From: Kordia sp. TARA_039_SRF
GTDB taxonomy: Bacteria; Bacteroidota; Bacteroidia; Flavobacteriales; Flavobacteriaceae
Length of the DNA: 64,000 nucleotides
Direction of reading: 5' to 3'
NCBI GenBank assembly: GCA_006383075.2
Contig: SMNH02000008.1
Location: 124,001-188,000 of the forward strand
Positions 36,184 to 45,670 of this stretch are shown here, piece by piece. Positions within the stretch are counted from its first letter, which is position 1. Every line of letters starts with the position of its first letter. A program made the position numbers and the translations under genes. The notes below the pieces were generated by a model. It saw only the letters and a list, made by a program, of their open reading frames with translations, ran no database searches and was not told where the DNA came from.

Positions 36184-36573
36184 TTAAGCATCTTGTATGG
36201 CAATCATCGAAATTTCTACATTGACAAACTTTGGTAAATTTGCCACTTCAACGGTTTCTCGTGCTGGTGCAGAAGCATCATCAAAGTATTCACTATACAC
36301 TTCATTGATTTGACTAAAATTGTGCATATCGCTAATAAAAATGCTTGTTTTTACCACATGTTCAAAAGTCATATTTGCTGCGGCTAAAACGGCTTTCATA
36401 TTCTCCATCACTTGCTGAGTTTCCGCTTTGATAGAATCAAGTACAAGTTCTCCAGTTTTTGGATTGATAGCAATTTGCCCAGAAGTATACAAGGTTCCAT
36501 TTATCAAAACAGCTTGATTATATGGTCCGATAGGCGCTGGCGCATTTGGTGTAGTGATGATTTGTTTTGGCAT
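36184..36573 (-). CDS. ridA: RidA-family enamine/imine deaminase
   Basis: 129 residues, full length. Signatures: PNAPAPIGPYNQAVLINGTLY at 9 and SGQIAINPKTG near 31; the arginine in PARETVEVANLP near 104 is the substrate-binding residue needed for activity. RidA hydrolyses reactive 2-aminoacrylate produced by PLP enzymes. It is on the same strand as lptD but separated from it by a 290-bp gap filled with a heptamer repeat array. Confidence 0.93.
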   Translation of the reverse strand: MPKQIITTPNAPAPIGPYNQAVLINGTLYTSGQIAINPKTGELVLDSIKAETQQVMENMKAVLAAANMTFEHVVKTSIFISDMHNFSQINEVYSEYFDDASAPARETVEVANLPKFVNVEISMIAIQDA

Positions 36574-36631
36574 TTTTTCTAGGTTTTAGGTTTTTGGTCG
36601 CTTCGCTTTTGGGTTATTGTTTTTTGTTTTT

Positions 36632-36766
36632 TTCGCTATTCGCTATTCGCTATTCGCTATTCGCTATTCGCTATTCGCTATTCGCTATTCGCTATTCGCT
36701 ATTCGCTATTCGCTATTCGCTATTCGCTATTCGCTATTCGCTATTCGCCATTCGCTATTCGCTATT
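36632..36766. repeat. About 19 tandem copies of a 7-bp unit
   Basis: TTCGCTA repeated about 19 times with one C substitution (CGCCATTCGC near 36748) and decay at the right end. The array lies between lptD and ridA and produces spurious open frames reading FAIRYSL on the plus strand. Confidence 0.97.
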
Positions 36767-36862
36767 TGTCAATTCGTCGATTTGTTTTTTCGATTTTATA
36801 TGATAACTTCTCAATACTCAATACTAATATCTCAAAAAACAAAAAACAAAAAACAAAACACA

Positions 36863-39616
36863 TCAAAGTCTACGATCTGGTTCGCTTCGTTGTTCCCACT
36901 TCACGTCACGTAAGATGGAAGCTTTGATTCCTATAAAGAAATACCAAGAAGCTCGTGCGCTGAAAGGAACCCAATTAAAGTTGATGCGCCAACTCTTCAA
37001 ATCACGCTCAAAACGCATTTGTGTAAAGGTAAATCCTTTGTTTTTAAAGTCGTAACCAGAAGACACTCCGACTTTCCATTGCGGCGTCAATTCTACGTTT
37101 CCAGAGAACATGACAGAGTTGTTGGAAATTTCATTTTGTCGATTGCTGTTGAGATACGTAACTGTATACGCGACTCGTAAATCCCACGGAATTTTGGCTC
37201 GATAGGCTTCTACATCTTCTTTTTCTTCATCGTCGTCACTATCGTCATCAAAGGTTTGTCGATTGCTAAAATCTTGCGCTTTTCCGAATAAATCATCATC
37301 ACGTCCACCGCTTCTGGTATTATCGACATTGTTTCCGCCACCTTCAAAGTTTTTACTTGAAAAAGAATAGTTCAAGTTCAAATTCGCACTCGTCAAACGG
37401 AATAAACTTCCGCCATTATTAATGTTAAATTTGTTGATGCGAATCCCTTGATTGTCAATTGCGTATGGGTCTAAACTTGCGCCAAAGTTTACATTCAATT
37501 TGTTGTTGAACAACACCGTACTTCCTGAAACACGCACAGGCGACCATGCTAGAGAATCTGCGGCAATATTGTAACTTGTAGAAAAGTTTAAGCTGTTTAA
37601 TAGCATTACCTTTTTCGGTTCTGTTTGCGTAGAATCTTTTTGGCGAATTTTCGCTTCAACCGTATTCGCAACATTAATTCCTATGGAACTAGCAAAAGTT
37701 CTCCCTGGTACACCAAAAAGTCCATCTTCAAAACGCGTATACTGTTGTTTGGTTCCGTTATCCGCATCTACAATATATTCGTCATAATATTGATCAAAAG
37801 CAGGATTGTAACTATAACTAATAGAAGGTCGTAACGTATGTCGAATTGCCTGTATTTTTTTGTCTTTTCCACGTTCAAATGTACCGTATATCGTAGTTCC
37901 GACACTCGCGCTAAAATTATACGTTCTGTACGAGTCAAATCCAGCAATGGTATCTTTTACGGAAGCAATTTGCTCACCAGTAGTGGCGTCGATAGTTGCA
38001 TCGGTACGATTGGTAGTTTGAAAAGTCCAAACTTCATCATAATTTCCACCCATACTCACACTAAGGTATTTCAATACTTTAAAGTTGGTACTGATAGGAA
38101 TGCTGTGTTGCATACCAAATTTAGCATCGTTAAACATTTCTTTGGTCAAAAAGAGTGAATCTGTCGTATTGATTCTGTTTTCTCCGCGCAAATTATATTG
38201 AAAGTTGATATTTTGAAAAGCACCCTTTTTGGGTTTATCTTTTGGTGCGAATGGAAAAATACGTTCTACACTTGCTTGTAAGGTTGGAAGTGTAAGATTG
38301 ACGCTTTCCGTTTGTGTATTTTGCGAATGTGTTGCCGTTAACGAAACATTTACCGATGGATACGACGGAAATGTTCTAGAATAGGAAACTGATGAATTTA
38401 GCGTATTATTCAAAAAGTTTGGCGTATTCAACTGGTTGATAGAAGCCTGATAAAACTGACTACTACCTAAGTTTACCGAAGCAGAAAAACGTGAATTCGG
38501 ATTGGCTTTGGCATCTTGATTGTGCGACCAGCGAATGTTGTAAATGTTCGATTTACTGTAATCGGGAAAACCACGTTGACTGTTAATCACCGCTTCAAAT
38601 CGCATACTTAAATTTCCGCGGAAGCGATATCGCAATGCATAATTCGATTCGACTCGAAAGGCATAACTTCCATTCGTATAATAATCGCCCAAAAGCGCCA
38701 AATCGACATAATCGTTAATCGCGAAATAATACCCACCATTTTGGAAGAAATATCCACGACTGCTGTTTTCTCCAAACGTTGGAAAGATAAATCCGGAAGC
38801 TCTATCGTCCGTTAGCGGGAAATATGCAAACGGAAATCCAATCGGCGTTGGCACATCGGCGATATACATATTGGTTACGCCAGAAACAATTTTTTTGTTA
38901 GGTACCAACTTAATTTTTCGCGCCAAGAAATAATACTCTGGGTTCTCAATATCTTTCGAAGTAGTGAACTTGGCATTTTTAATAAACACCACAGAATCAT
39001 TTTCCTTTTTGGTCAATTCACCTAAAATTTGTGTGCCGTTTTGTTCCGTGCGTGAATTCCAAATTAGGGCTTTTTCGGTATCAAAATTAAAGCGAATAGA
39101 ATCGGGTTCTACCACATTATTTCCTTGTTTAAAATACGGCGCTTGCGAATATACACCAGCAGTATCTTTCAATCGCCCAGCATACACTTCGTTTTTTTCA
39201 TAATCTAAAATGATAATTCCAGATTTCAGCTCAGTATCTTGATAATACAGTTCCGCTTCATTGTACAAGTATATTTTCTTTGTTCGCTGACTGATTTTTA
39301 CATAATCTTTCGATTTGTATTTCACCTGATCGAGTAGAATTGGTTGTTTTTCAGGAACGGAATCTTTTTTGATTGAATCATTTTTGATGGAATCTCTTAC
39401 TTTACGTGTACCAATACGAATGGTATCCTTTGCGTTCACTTTCAAGGTGTCCATTGGCTGTGTAGTTTCCTTTTCTGGCTTAAAAGGAAGTTGCTTTCGC
39501 TTTGGAAGTTCTTGTGAAAAAGCAACGGCACTCATGAAGAGTAGGACGAGTTGTATTCCTATGTAAAATCTCTTTGTTTGCAATGGTCTAAATCCAATAA
39601 TCTTAATAATACACAA
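36863..39616 (-). CDS. lptD: LPS-assembly protein LptD-like outer membrane protein
   Basis: 917 residues. It has a signal peptide (FYIGIQLVLLFMSAVAFSQ near 16) then a Lys/Asp-rich linker. An OstA-like N-terminal domain (about 100-230, YNEAELYYQDTELKSGIIILD) is followed by a large beta-barrel of about 600 residues (FPFAYFPLTDDRASGFIFPTFG near 267). Members take lipopolysaccharide to the outer leaflet. This is the Bacteroidota form, divergent from the E. coli one. It is divergent from the amidase gene. Confidence 0.85.
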   Translation of the reverse strand: MCIIKIIGFRPLQTKRFYIGIQLVLLFMSAVAFSQELPKRKQLPFKPEKETTQPMDTLKVNAKDTIRIGTRKVRDSIKNDSIKKDSVPEKQPILLDQVKYKSKDYVKISQRTKKIYLYNEAELYYQDTELKSGIIILDYEKNEVYAGRLKDTAGVYSQAPYFKQGNNVVEPDSIRFNFDTEKALIWNSRTEQNGTQILGELTKKENDSVVFIKNAKFTTSKDIENPEYYFLARKIKLVPNKKIVSGVTNMYIADVPTPIGFPFAYFPLTDDRASGFIFPTFGENSSRGYFFQNGGYYFAINDYVDLALLGDYYTNGSYAFRVESNYALRYRFRGNLSMRFEAVINSQRGFPDYSKSNIYNIRWSHNQDAKANPNSRFSASVNLGSSQFYQASINQLNTPNFLNNTLNSSVSYSRTFPSYPSVNVSLTATHSQNTQTESVNLTLPTLQASVERIFPFAPKDKPKKGAFQNINFQYNLRGENRINTTDSLFLTKEMFNDAKFGMQHSIPISTNFKVLKYLSVSMGGNYDEVWTFQTTNRTDATIDATTGEQIASVKDTIAGFDSYRTYNFSASVGTTIYGTFERGKDKKIQAIRHTLRPSISYSYNPAFDQYYDEYIVDADNGTKQQYTRFEDGLFGVPGRTFASSIGINVANTVEAKIRQKDSTQTEPKKVMLLNSLNFSTSYNIAADSLAWSPVRVSGSTVLFNNKLNVNFGASLDPYAIDNQGIRINKFNINNGGSLFRLTSANLNLNYSFSSKNFEGGGNNVDNTRSGGRDDDLFGKAQDFSNRQTFDDDSDDDEEKEDVEAYRAKIPWDLRVAYTVTYLNSNRQNEISNNSVMFSGNVELTPQWKVGVSSGYDFKNKGFTFTQMRFERDLKSWRINFNWVPFSARASWYFFIGIKASILRDVKWEQRSEPDRRL

Positions 39617-39820
39617 AAGAAAGCTTTCTTTTATGAATAATCAACTAACTTTTATATTTTCGTTTCTTATTCGAAAGCCGTAAAAGTATGGCTCAATATT
39701 TGAAGTGCCAAACCTAGTCGTGTATTTTTATCATACATTTATGATAATTTAATCATAATTAACACAATAAGGAAAGCACAAATCGCATTATTAAGTAACA
39801 AACGAATACAAATCGATAGT

Positions 39821-40981
39821 ATGTATAAATCTTTTTCAATTTTAATTCTTTTTCTTTTTTCTTCTAATTTGATGCTAGGAAACGAAATGCCTTCGTCAGA
39901 AATCACAAAAAAACGAAAGGAATTTGTCGTAATGATTGATCCAGGTCACGGCGGAAGCGATACAGGAACACCAGGAACCAGACGTTATAAAACCACCGAA
40001 AAAGACATTGCACTTGATGTTTCGCTTGCGCTAGGAAAAAAACTGGCAAAACTTCCCAATGTGAAAGTAATTTACACACGAACTAAAGATACATATCCAA
40101 CATTGAACCAGCGAGCTGTAATGACCAACAAGAAAAAAGCGGATTTATTTATTTCAATTCATTGCAATGCACAACCTGGAAAAAATGGAAAAAAGTTTGG
40201 TTCTACAGCGTATGGAGCAGAAACGTTTGTGCTGGGTTTGAGTAACAATAAAACAAACTTAGAAGTTGCCAAACGTGAAAACTCGGTGATTTTCTTGGAA
40301 GATAATTATGAAGAAGTGTATGAAGGCTTTGATCCAAATTCGCCAGAATCTTTAATTAGTTTAATTATTTTACAAGAAGAATATTTAGACCAAAGTATTG
40401 AAATTGCTTCGTACATTCAAAAAGAGTTTAAGGTAACGGCAAAACGTAGAGATAGAGGCGTAAAACAAGCAGGGTTTTGGGTATTGTCAAAAACATACAT
40501 GCCAAGTGTATTGGTGGAATTAGGTTTCTTAACGCATAGAAAAGAAGAAGATTTTTTAAATTCCAAACGCGGAAAAAAAATCATGACGCAGTCGTTGTAC
40601 AATGCGGTTAAAAAGTATATTGACTTACATTCAAAATCTATCACAATCATCACGGAGAACGATATTGATACGAACGATTTAGAAATCGAAGTTGACAATA
40701 CAGAAACAAAAGCATCTAAAATTTACAAAGGTGTTACTTTTAAAGTACAACTTTCGGCAAGTTCAAAGAAAATAGCAACAAAACCATACAACTTCAAAGG
40801 ATTAGATCAAATTTCTCGAGAAAAATCAGGAAACATATTTCGTTATTTTTATGGCGAAACTTCTGATTACGAGGAAATAAAACGCTTTAAAGAAGTAGCA
40901 AAACGCAAAGGATATACCGATTGTTATGTTGTGGCTTTTAAAAATGGAAAAAAAGTTCCATTGCGCGAAGTGCTGAACTAA
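39821..40981 (+). CDS. N-acetylmuramoyl-L-alanine amidase
   Basis: 386 residues. Signal peptide (MYKSFSILILFLFSSNLMLG). An Amidase_3 domain (34-250) with Zn ligands: MIDPGHGGSDTGTPG near 37, TTEKDIALDV near 55, ISIHCNAQPG near 110, and the catalytic glutamate in PSVLVELGFLTH near 230. The C-terminal part (305-386) looks like a SPOR-type peptidoglycan-binding domain (VTFKVQLSASSK). It cleaves peptidoglycan stem peptides during cell separation. The gene pairs with mlaD downstream. Confidence 0.9.
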   Translation: MYKSFSILILFLFSSNLMLGNEMPSSEITKKRKEFVVMIDPGHGGSDTGTPGTRRYKTTEKDIALDVSLALGKKLAKLPNVKVIYTRTKDTYPTLNQRAVMTNKKKADLFISIHCNAQPGKNGKKFGSTAYGAETFVLGLSNNKTNLEVAKRENSVIFLEDNYEEVYEGFDPNSPESLISLIILQEEYLDQSIEIASYIQKEFKVTAKRRDRGVKQAGFWVLSKTYMPSVLVELGFLTHRKEEDFLNSKRGKKIMTQSLYNAVKKYIDLHSKSITIITENDIDTNDLEIEVDNTETKASKIYKGVTFKVQLSASSKKIATKPYNFKGLDQISREKSGNIFRYFYGETSDYEEIKRFKEVAKRKGYTDCYVVAFKNGKKVPLREVLN

Positions 40982-41023
40982 TGCTAAATTAGACGTATTC
41001 TTAGAAAAAAAATAGCTAATTTT

Positions 41024-42004
41024 GTGAAGTTCACAAATACCCAGAAATTGAAAATATCTAGAGAAATTAAAACAGCATTGCTAGCAATTACTGCGCTAGT
41101 ACTCTTATACGTTGGAATTAGTTATTTAATGTCAAAATCTGTTTTTGCAGGCGGTAGAGTGTTTTATGCAGAATATAATGACGTTGGCGGTTTGGTGCCC
41201 GCAACCAAAGTGATGATTAACGGTTATCAAGTTGGGAAAGTGCAAGACATTCAATTGCAACCTTCAGGAAAATCAGTTGTTACCATGGCGTTAGACCACG
41301 ATTTTCAATTCTCCAAAAACAGTACAGTTCAATTGCAAGAAAATGGTTTTATCGGTGGAAAAACATTAGCAATTCTATTAACGCAAGACAATTCTCCCTT
41401 AGCCGTTTCTGGCGATACACTGAAAACTTCTGTAAGTCCAGGGATGATTGATGATATCAAAAGTCAACTCACACCACTACAAACCAAAGTAGAAGGAATG
41501 GTGGTTAGTGCCGATTCTCTTATGACATCGCTCAATGCGATTTTGGATAAAGAATCGAGAAACAGCATCAAAAACAGTTTAAAAGAACTGAATACTACGA
41601 TTGCCAACTTTAAAAATGCTTCAGCCACGTTTAAAACAATTTTAGACGAAAACAAAGAAAAGTTGGGTAACAGCATGGCAAGTATGGAAACCATCACAGA
41701 AAACTTTGCAAAAGTGTCCGATTCGTTATCTAAAGTTGAATTTAACAAAACTGTCAATCAATTACAATCTACCATAAAAAGTCTCGATAATATCGTGGCA
41801 GGTATGAAAAATGGTGACGGTTCTATCGGGAAGCTTTTAAAAGACAAAGAGTTATATGAAAACCTAACAGGAATGACTTTTCAGCTAGAACAGTTGTTTC
41901 AAGACATGAAATTGAATCCGAAACGATACGTACATTTTTCATTATTTGGAAAAAAACCAAAACCGTATAAACCACCAACGGAGGAAGAAGAAAAGAAAAA
42001 CTAA
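41024..42004 (+). CDS. MlaD/MCE-family lipid transport protein
   Basis: 326 residues from a GTG start (MKFTNTQKLKISREI). One membrane helix (residues 18-35) anchors it in the inner membrane. The MCE domain (40-120) reads FYAEYNDVGGLVPATKVMING with GKVQDIQL. A helical C-terminus (150-290) could form a tunnel-like coiled coil. It probably binds lipids for transport between membranes. The ATPase and permease partners are not in the window. It lies 42 bp after the amidase gene. Confidence 0.88.
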   Translation: MKFTNTQKLKISREIKTALLAITALVLLYVGISYLMSKSVFAGGRVFYAEYNDVGGLVPATKVMINGYQVGKVQDIQLQPSGKSVVTMALDHDFQFSKNSTVQLQENGFIGGKTLAILLTQDNSPLAVSGDTLKTSVSPGMIDDIKSQLTPLQTKVEGMVVSADSLMTSLNAILDKESRNSIKNSLKELNTTIANFKNASATFKTILDENKEKLGNSMASMETITENFAKVSDSLSKVEFNKTVNQLQSTIKSLDNIVAGMKNGDGSIGKLLKDKELYENLTGMTFQLEQLFQDMKLNPKRYVHFSLFGKKPKPYKPPTEEEEKKN

Positions 42005-42037
42005 GCGAGAAACTAACCATCAAAAGATTTACTACTT

Positions 42038-43348
42038 ATGGAGTACATTCCTAATATTCTATTTGCCATTCTTTTAATTGCTGGCGTAGGCTATTTCACT
42101 AAAAATGTTCGAAAATTAACGCGTAACATCAACCTAGGGAAAGATGTAGACCGCTCTGATAATAAATCAGAACGTTGGAAAAACATGGCAATGATTGCTC
42201 TTGGACAATCAAAAATGGTGCGCAGACCTATTGCAGGGTTTTTGCATGTTATTGTCTATGTGGGTTTTGTCATCATCAACATTGAAGTACTGGAAATTAT
42301 CATTGACGGACTCTTTGGAACACACAGAATCTTCACCAAAGTATTGCCAGATAGCGTATACGGCTTCCTTATCGGAACATTTGAAATATTGGCTGTATTA
42401 GTATTAATTACGGTAATTATCTTTTGGTTGCGAAGAAATGTTATCAAGCTAAAGCGTTTTTTAAGTGCCGAAATGAAAGGTTGGCCTAAAAGTGACGGAA
42501 ATATCATTCTCTATTTTGAAGTAGTATTAATGACATTGTTTTTAATAATGAATGCTACTGATGTACAATTTCAAGACATGAACTCTGGAAACATCATAAG
42601 TAAGCATATAGCTGGATGGTTTGGTTCAGGTGACCATTTACATACGATTGAAAGAGCTGCTTGGTGGCTACACATTGCAGGGATTTTAGTATTCCTAAAC
42701 TATTTATACTATTCAAAACATTTACACATTCTCTTAGCATTTCCAAATACGTGGTATGCCAACTTAAAGCCAAAAGGAGAATTTAAGAATGATGCAAATG
42801 TGACGAAAGAAGTAATGCTGATGATGGATCCTAATGCTGATCCGTTTGCCGCTCCAGCAGAAGGAGAAGACGAAGGTGAACCCGAAAAATTTGGAGCTTC
42901 AGATGTGCAAGATTTAAATTGGGTACAATTGATGAATGCATATACGTGTACGGAATGTGGTCGTTGTACGAGTGAATGTCCAGCCAATCAAACAGGGAAG
43001 AAGCTATCTCCACGTAAAATCATGATGGATACGCGTGATCGTTTGGAAGAAGTAGGAAAAAATATCGACGCCAACAAAGGCACTTTTGTAGATGATGGAA
43101 AAGCACTCTTAAACGATTACATTACACCAGAAGAATTATGGGCGTGTACGTCTTGTAATGCTTGTGTAGAGGCATGTCCTGTAAATATTGACCCGTTGTC
43201 CATTATCATGGAAATGCGTAAATATTTGGTAATGGAACAATCGGCAGCACCATCAGAATTAAACGTGATGATGGGGAATATTGAAAACAACGGCGCTCCT
43301 TGGCCGTACAATCAAATGGACAGACTTAACTGGAAAGACGAAAACTAA
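42038..43348 (+). CDS. Membrane (Fe-S)-binding protein, HdrC/nitrate reductase gamma-like
   Basis: 436 residues. About five membrane helices in residues 5-235 with histidines fitting haem binding (FLHVIVYVGFVI, GDHLHTIERAAWWLHIAGIL). A cytoplasmic 4Fe-4S pair follows: CTECGRCTSECP near 305 and CTSCNACVEACP near 372. It probably passes electrons from the quinone pool to the adjacent CCG-domain protein at 43370. The electron donor and acceptor are unknown. Confidence 0.88.
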   Translation: MEYIPNILFAILLIAGVGYFTKNVRKLTRNINLGKDVDRSDNKSERWKNMAMIALGQSKMVRRPIAGFLHVIVYVGFVIINIEVLEIIIDGLFGTHRIFTKVLPDSVYGFLIGTFEILAVLVLITVIIFWLRRNVIKLKRFLSAEMKGWPKSDGNIILYFEVVLMTLFLIMNATDVQFQDMNSGNIISKHIAGWFGSGDHLHTIERAAWWLHIAGILVFLNYLYYSKHLHILLAFPNTWYANLKPKGEFKNDANVTKEVMLMMDPNADPFAAPAEGEDEGEPEKFGASDVQDLNWVQLMNAYTCTECGRCTSECPANQTGKKLSPRKIMMDTRDRLEEVGKNIDANKGTFVDDGKALLNDYITPEELWACTSCNACVEACPVNIDPLSIIMEMRKYLVMEQSAAPSELNVMMGNIENNGAPWPYNQMDRLNWKDEN

Positions 43349-43369
43349 TACAACTAAAAAAATACGAAG

Positions 43370-44149
43370 ATGAAAGTACCTACAATGGCAGAATACATGG
43401 CTGAAGGCAAACAACCAGAAGTACTTTTTTGGGTAGGTTGCGCAGGAAGCTTTGATGATAGAGCCAAAAAAATAACCAAAGCTTTTGTAAAAATACTAAA
43501 CAATGCAAAGGTAGAGTTTGCAGTATTGGGAGCAGAAGAAAGTTGTACTGGTGATCCTGCCAAACGCGCAGGAAACGAATTCCTATTTCAAATGCAAGCC
43601 GTGACGAATATTGAAGTCATGAATGCGTATGAAGTAAAAAAAGTTGTCACAGCATGTCCGCATTGTTTTAACACGATTAAAAACGAATATCCTTCACTTG
43701 GTGGAAATTACGAAGTGCTACACCATACACAATTTTTAAAATCGCTATTAGATGATGGACGATTGACAATTGAAGGCGGAAATTTCAAAGGAAAACGCAT
43801 CACTTTTCACGATCCTTGCTATTTAGGTCGCGCTAATGATGTATACGAAGCGCCAAGAGAGTTAATTCGCAAGCTTGATGTGGAGTTGGTCGAAATGAAA
43901 AACTGCCGTAAAAAAGGCTTGTGTTGTGGAGCAGGTGGCGCGCAAATGTTTAAAGATGCTGAACCTGGCAACAAAGAAGTAAACATTGAACGTACGGAGC
44001 AAGCACTTGAAGTAAAACCAGATATCATTGCGGCGGGTTGTCCGTTCTGTAATACGATGATGACGGACGGAATTAAAAATAAAGAAAAAGAAGATAGTAT
44101 TGTGGTACAAGATATCGCAGAATTAATCGCGAATGCGCAAGATTTATAA
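43370..44149 (+). CDS. (Fe-S)-binding CCG-domain protein, HdrB/GlpC-like
   Basis: 259 residues with two CCG domains: VGCAGSFDDRAKKI near 22 with CPHCFNTIKNEYP near 100, and FHDPCYLGRANDVYE near 146 with CCGAGGAQMF near 184 and GCPFCNTMM near 223. They ligate unusual 4Fe-4S clusters. It sits 21 bp after its membrane partner, so together they form a heterodisulfide-reductase-like module of unknown substrate. Its stop overlaps the next start by 1 bp. Confidence 0.9.
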   Translation: MKVPTMAEYMAEGKQPEVLFWVGCAGSFDDRAKKITKAFVKILNNAKVEFAVLGAEESCTGDPAKRAGNEFLFQMQAVTNIEVMNAYEVKKVVTACPHCFNTIKNEYPSLGGNYEVLHHTQFLKSLLDDGRLTIEGGNFKGKRITFHDPCYLGRANDVYEAPRELIRKLDVELVEMKNCRKKGLCCGAGGAQMFKDAEPGNKEVNIERTEQALEVKPDIIAAGCPFCNTMMTDGIKNKEKEDSIVVQDIAELIANAQDL

Positions 44150-44790
44150 TGATGAAAAAAATTAGTTTACTCTTGTTTTTGTGCATGGCTGTAATGGTAA
44201 ATGCACAAACGAAAGACTCTAAAGGTGCGGTATTAGAAGACATTACCAAAGACGTATGCGAATGTGTTTCTAAAAAAGTAGATACAGGAATTTCTCGAAA
44301 AGAAATTGAAGTTCAATTGGGATTGTGTCTTATCAATTCGTATGGAACTTACAGAGAACGTATTGAGAAGTTTATGGAACTTACGTTTAGCGATCCAGAA
44401 GCGATGGAGAAATTTGGAGAAGAAATCGGCATGAAAATGTTGACGGTTTGTCCAGATACCTTTATGGCTTTTGCGAAAGACTTAATAGAGGAAGAAGTCG
44501 AAAACTACACGACTGAAAACGAAACAAACTCAAATATTTCTACAGTTTCAGGTAGTGTTGTAAAATTAGAAAAAGATCAATTTAATATGTTAATTTTTAA
44601 AGGAACTAACAAGCGAACGTATAAACTTCTTTGGCAAGAATACTTTGAAGGCGAAGAATTGTTATTCGACTTTAAAAAATTAAAAAACAAAGACATTAAT
44701 GTTTCTTTTGAAAACAAAGAAATGTACGATCCGAGATTGAAAGACTATCGTACGTACAAAGTATTGCGAAAAATTGAAATTGTAAATTAA
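44149..44790 (+). CDS. Secreted hypothetical protein
   Basis: 213 residues with signal peptide (MMKKISLLLFLCMAVMVNAQ). Residues 35-115 contain three spaced cysteines (VCECVSKK, LGLCLINSYG, TVCPDTFMAF), suggesting a helical Cys-containing domain; the second half is charged, beta-like (LLWQEYFEGEELLFDFKKLKN). No family name is recognised. It is coupled to the Fe-S genes by overlap. Confidence 0.75.
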   Translation: MMKKISLLLFLCMAVMVNAQTKDSKGAVLEDITKDVCECVSKKVDTGISRKEIEVQLGLCLINSYGTYRERIEKFMELTFSDPEAMEKFGEEIGMKMLTVCPDTFMAFAKDLIEEEVENYTTENETNSNISTVSGSVVKLEKDQFNMLIFKGTNKRTYKLLWQEYFEGEELLFDFKKLKNKDINVSFENKEMYDPRLKDYRTYKVLRKIEIVN

Positions 44791-44796
44791 AGACAG

Positions 44797-45282
44797 ATGC
44801 TTGTAGAATTTGACAACATTTCAGACGACGCTAGAGTTTGGATTTACCAAGCCAATCGCTCTTTTAGCGATGTAGAATTGGAGGAAATCAATACAAAACT
44901 TTCCAACTTTATCACGCAATGGACAGCACACGGAAGCGATTTAGAAGCAGCTTTCGACATTAAATACAAACGCTTCATCATCCTTGCGGTAGACCAATCT
45001 AAACAAATGGCGACAGGTTGTTCTATTGATGCTTCGGTACATTTTATTCAACAATTAGAAAAAGACTACAATGTAGATTTGATGGACAAAATGAACGTTT
45101 CGTACAAACAGGGCGAATATGTTGCCTACAAAGATTTAAAAGCCTTTCGAAAAATGGCAAAAGATAGAGCTGTTACAGGAAACACCATTGTTTTTAACAA
45201 CTTAGTCGCGACCAAAGCAGAGTTTTTGGAAAACTGGGAAGTTCCTGCAAAGGAAAGTTGGCACGGACGTTTTTTGAGTTAA
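44797..45282 (+). CDS. Conserved hypothetical protein (often labelled ABC transporter ATPase)
   Basis: 161 residues. Bacteroidota homologues are often called ABC transporter ATPase, but no Walker A, Walker B or signature motif is visible. Conserved-looking stretches are VWIYQANRSFSDVELEEIN near 13 and FDIKYKRFIILAVDQSKQMATGCSIDASVHFIQQLEKD near 50. It is the last gene of the run from 42038 and is followed by a good terminator. Function unknown. Confidence 0.8.
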   Translation: MLVEFDNISDDARVWIYQANRSFSDVELEEINTKLSNFITQWTAHGSDLEAAFDIKYKRFIILAVDQSKQMATGCSIDASVHFIQQLEKDYNVDLMDKMNVSYKQGEYVAYKDLKAFRKMAKDRAVTGNTIVFNNLVATKAEFLENWEVPAKESWHGRFLS

Positions 45283-45312
45283 CTCATCAAATAAATTCAT
45301 AAAATTATACCA

Positions 45313-45345
45313 AAAGACATGCTATACAAAGCATGTCTTTTTTAC
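45313..45345 (+). terminator. Terminator after the Fe-S operon
   Basis: 11-bp stem AAAGACATGCT / AGCATGTCTTT, 6-nt loop, then T-run, 31 bp after the last stop. Confidence 0.85.
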
Positions 45346-45447
45346 TATATAAAATTCATATTTTCGACGCAATGTGAATACTTTGTTGAAAAACACCAAC
45401 AATTGAGCTCTTTTTTTCTTAGATATATAATTTTCAAGTAATTGAAC

Positions 45448-45492
45448 TATGGAATTGCCGTAAAAGATTGATTTTTAAATATGCTATCTTTA
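45448..45492 (+). promoter_or_regulatory. Peptide-gene promoter (now before a pseudogene): palindrome plus -7 box
   Basis: TATGGAATTGCCGTA (45448-45462), exactly 22 bp, then TATCTTTA (45485-45492), then 26 bp to the ATG at 45519. Confidence 0.7.
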
Positions 45493-45518
45493 TAAATAAG
45501 ATTTAATGCAAAATTAGC

Positions 45519-45670
45519 ATGGAAGAAGCATTTAGTATCTAATTTACAAGCAGAAACTGTAAAAAGAGCTGGAACATAAGATACGTGTAACAATTATCAA
45601 ATACCGACAAAAAAATACCCTTGTCCAACAGCCAACACGCGGTGATTGGACTTGTGGTTGTCCAAAGTAA
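45519..45670 (+). pseudogene. Decayed RiPP-type precursor gene
   Basis: The ATG at 45519 is frameshifted from the rest. In the next frame, WKKHLVSNLQAETVKRAGT matches the family leader, ending in AGT-TAA (45577-45579) where relatives have GG. Continuing past the stop gives TCNNYQIPTKKYPCPTANT; a second frameshift then gives RGDWTCGCPK and TAA at 45668. It sits at the expected distance from the conserved promoter and before a terminator, so it is an inactivated member, not random DNA. Confidence 0.7.

Noticed and set aside
36567-36913. Open frames of FAIRYSL repeats on the plus strand
   Set aside because: They arise from the TTCGCTA array, because three 7-bp units equal seven codons in every frame; no start or family features.
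44797-45282. Calling this gene an ABC transporter ATPase
   Set aside because: No Walker A, Walker B or LSGGQ-like motif is visible.
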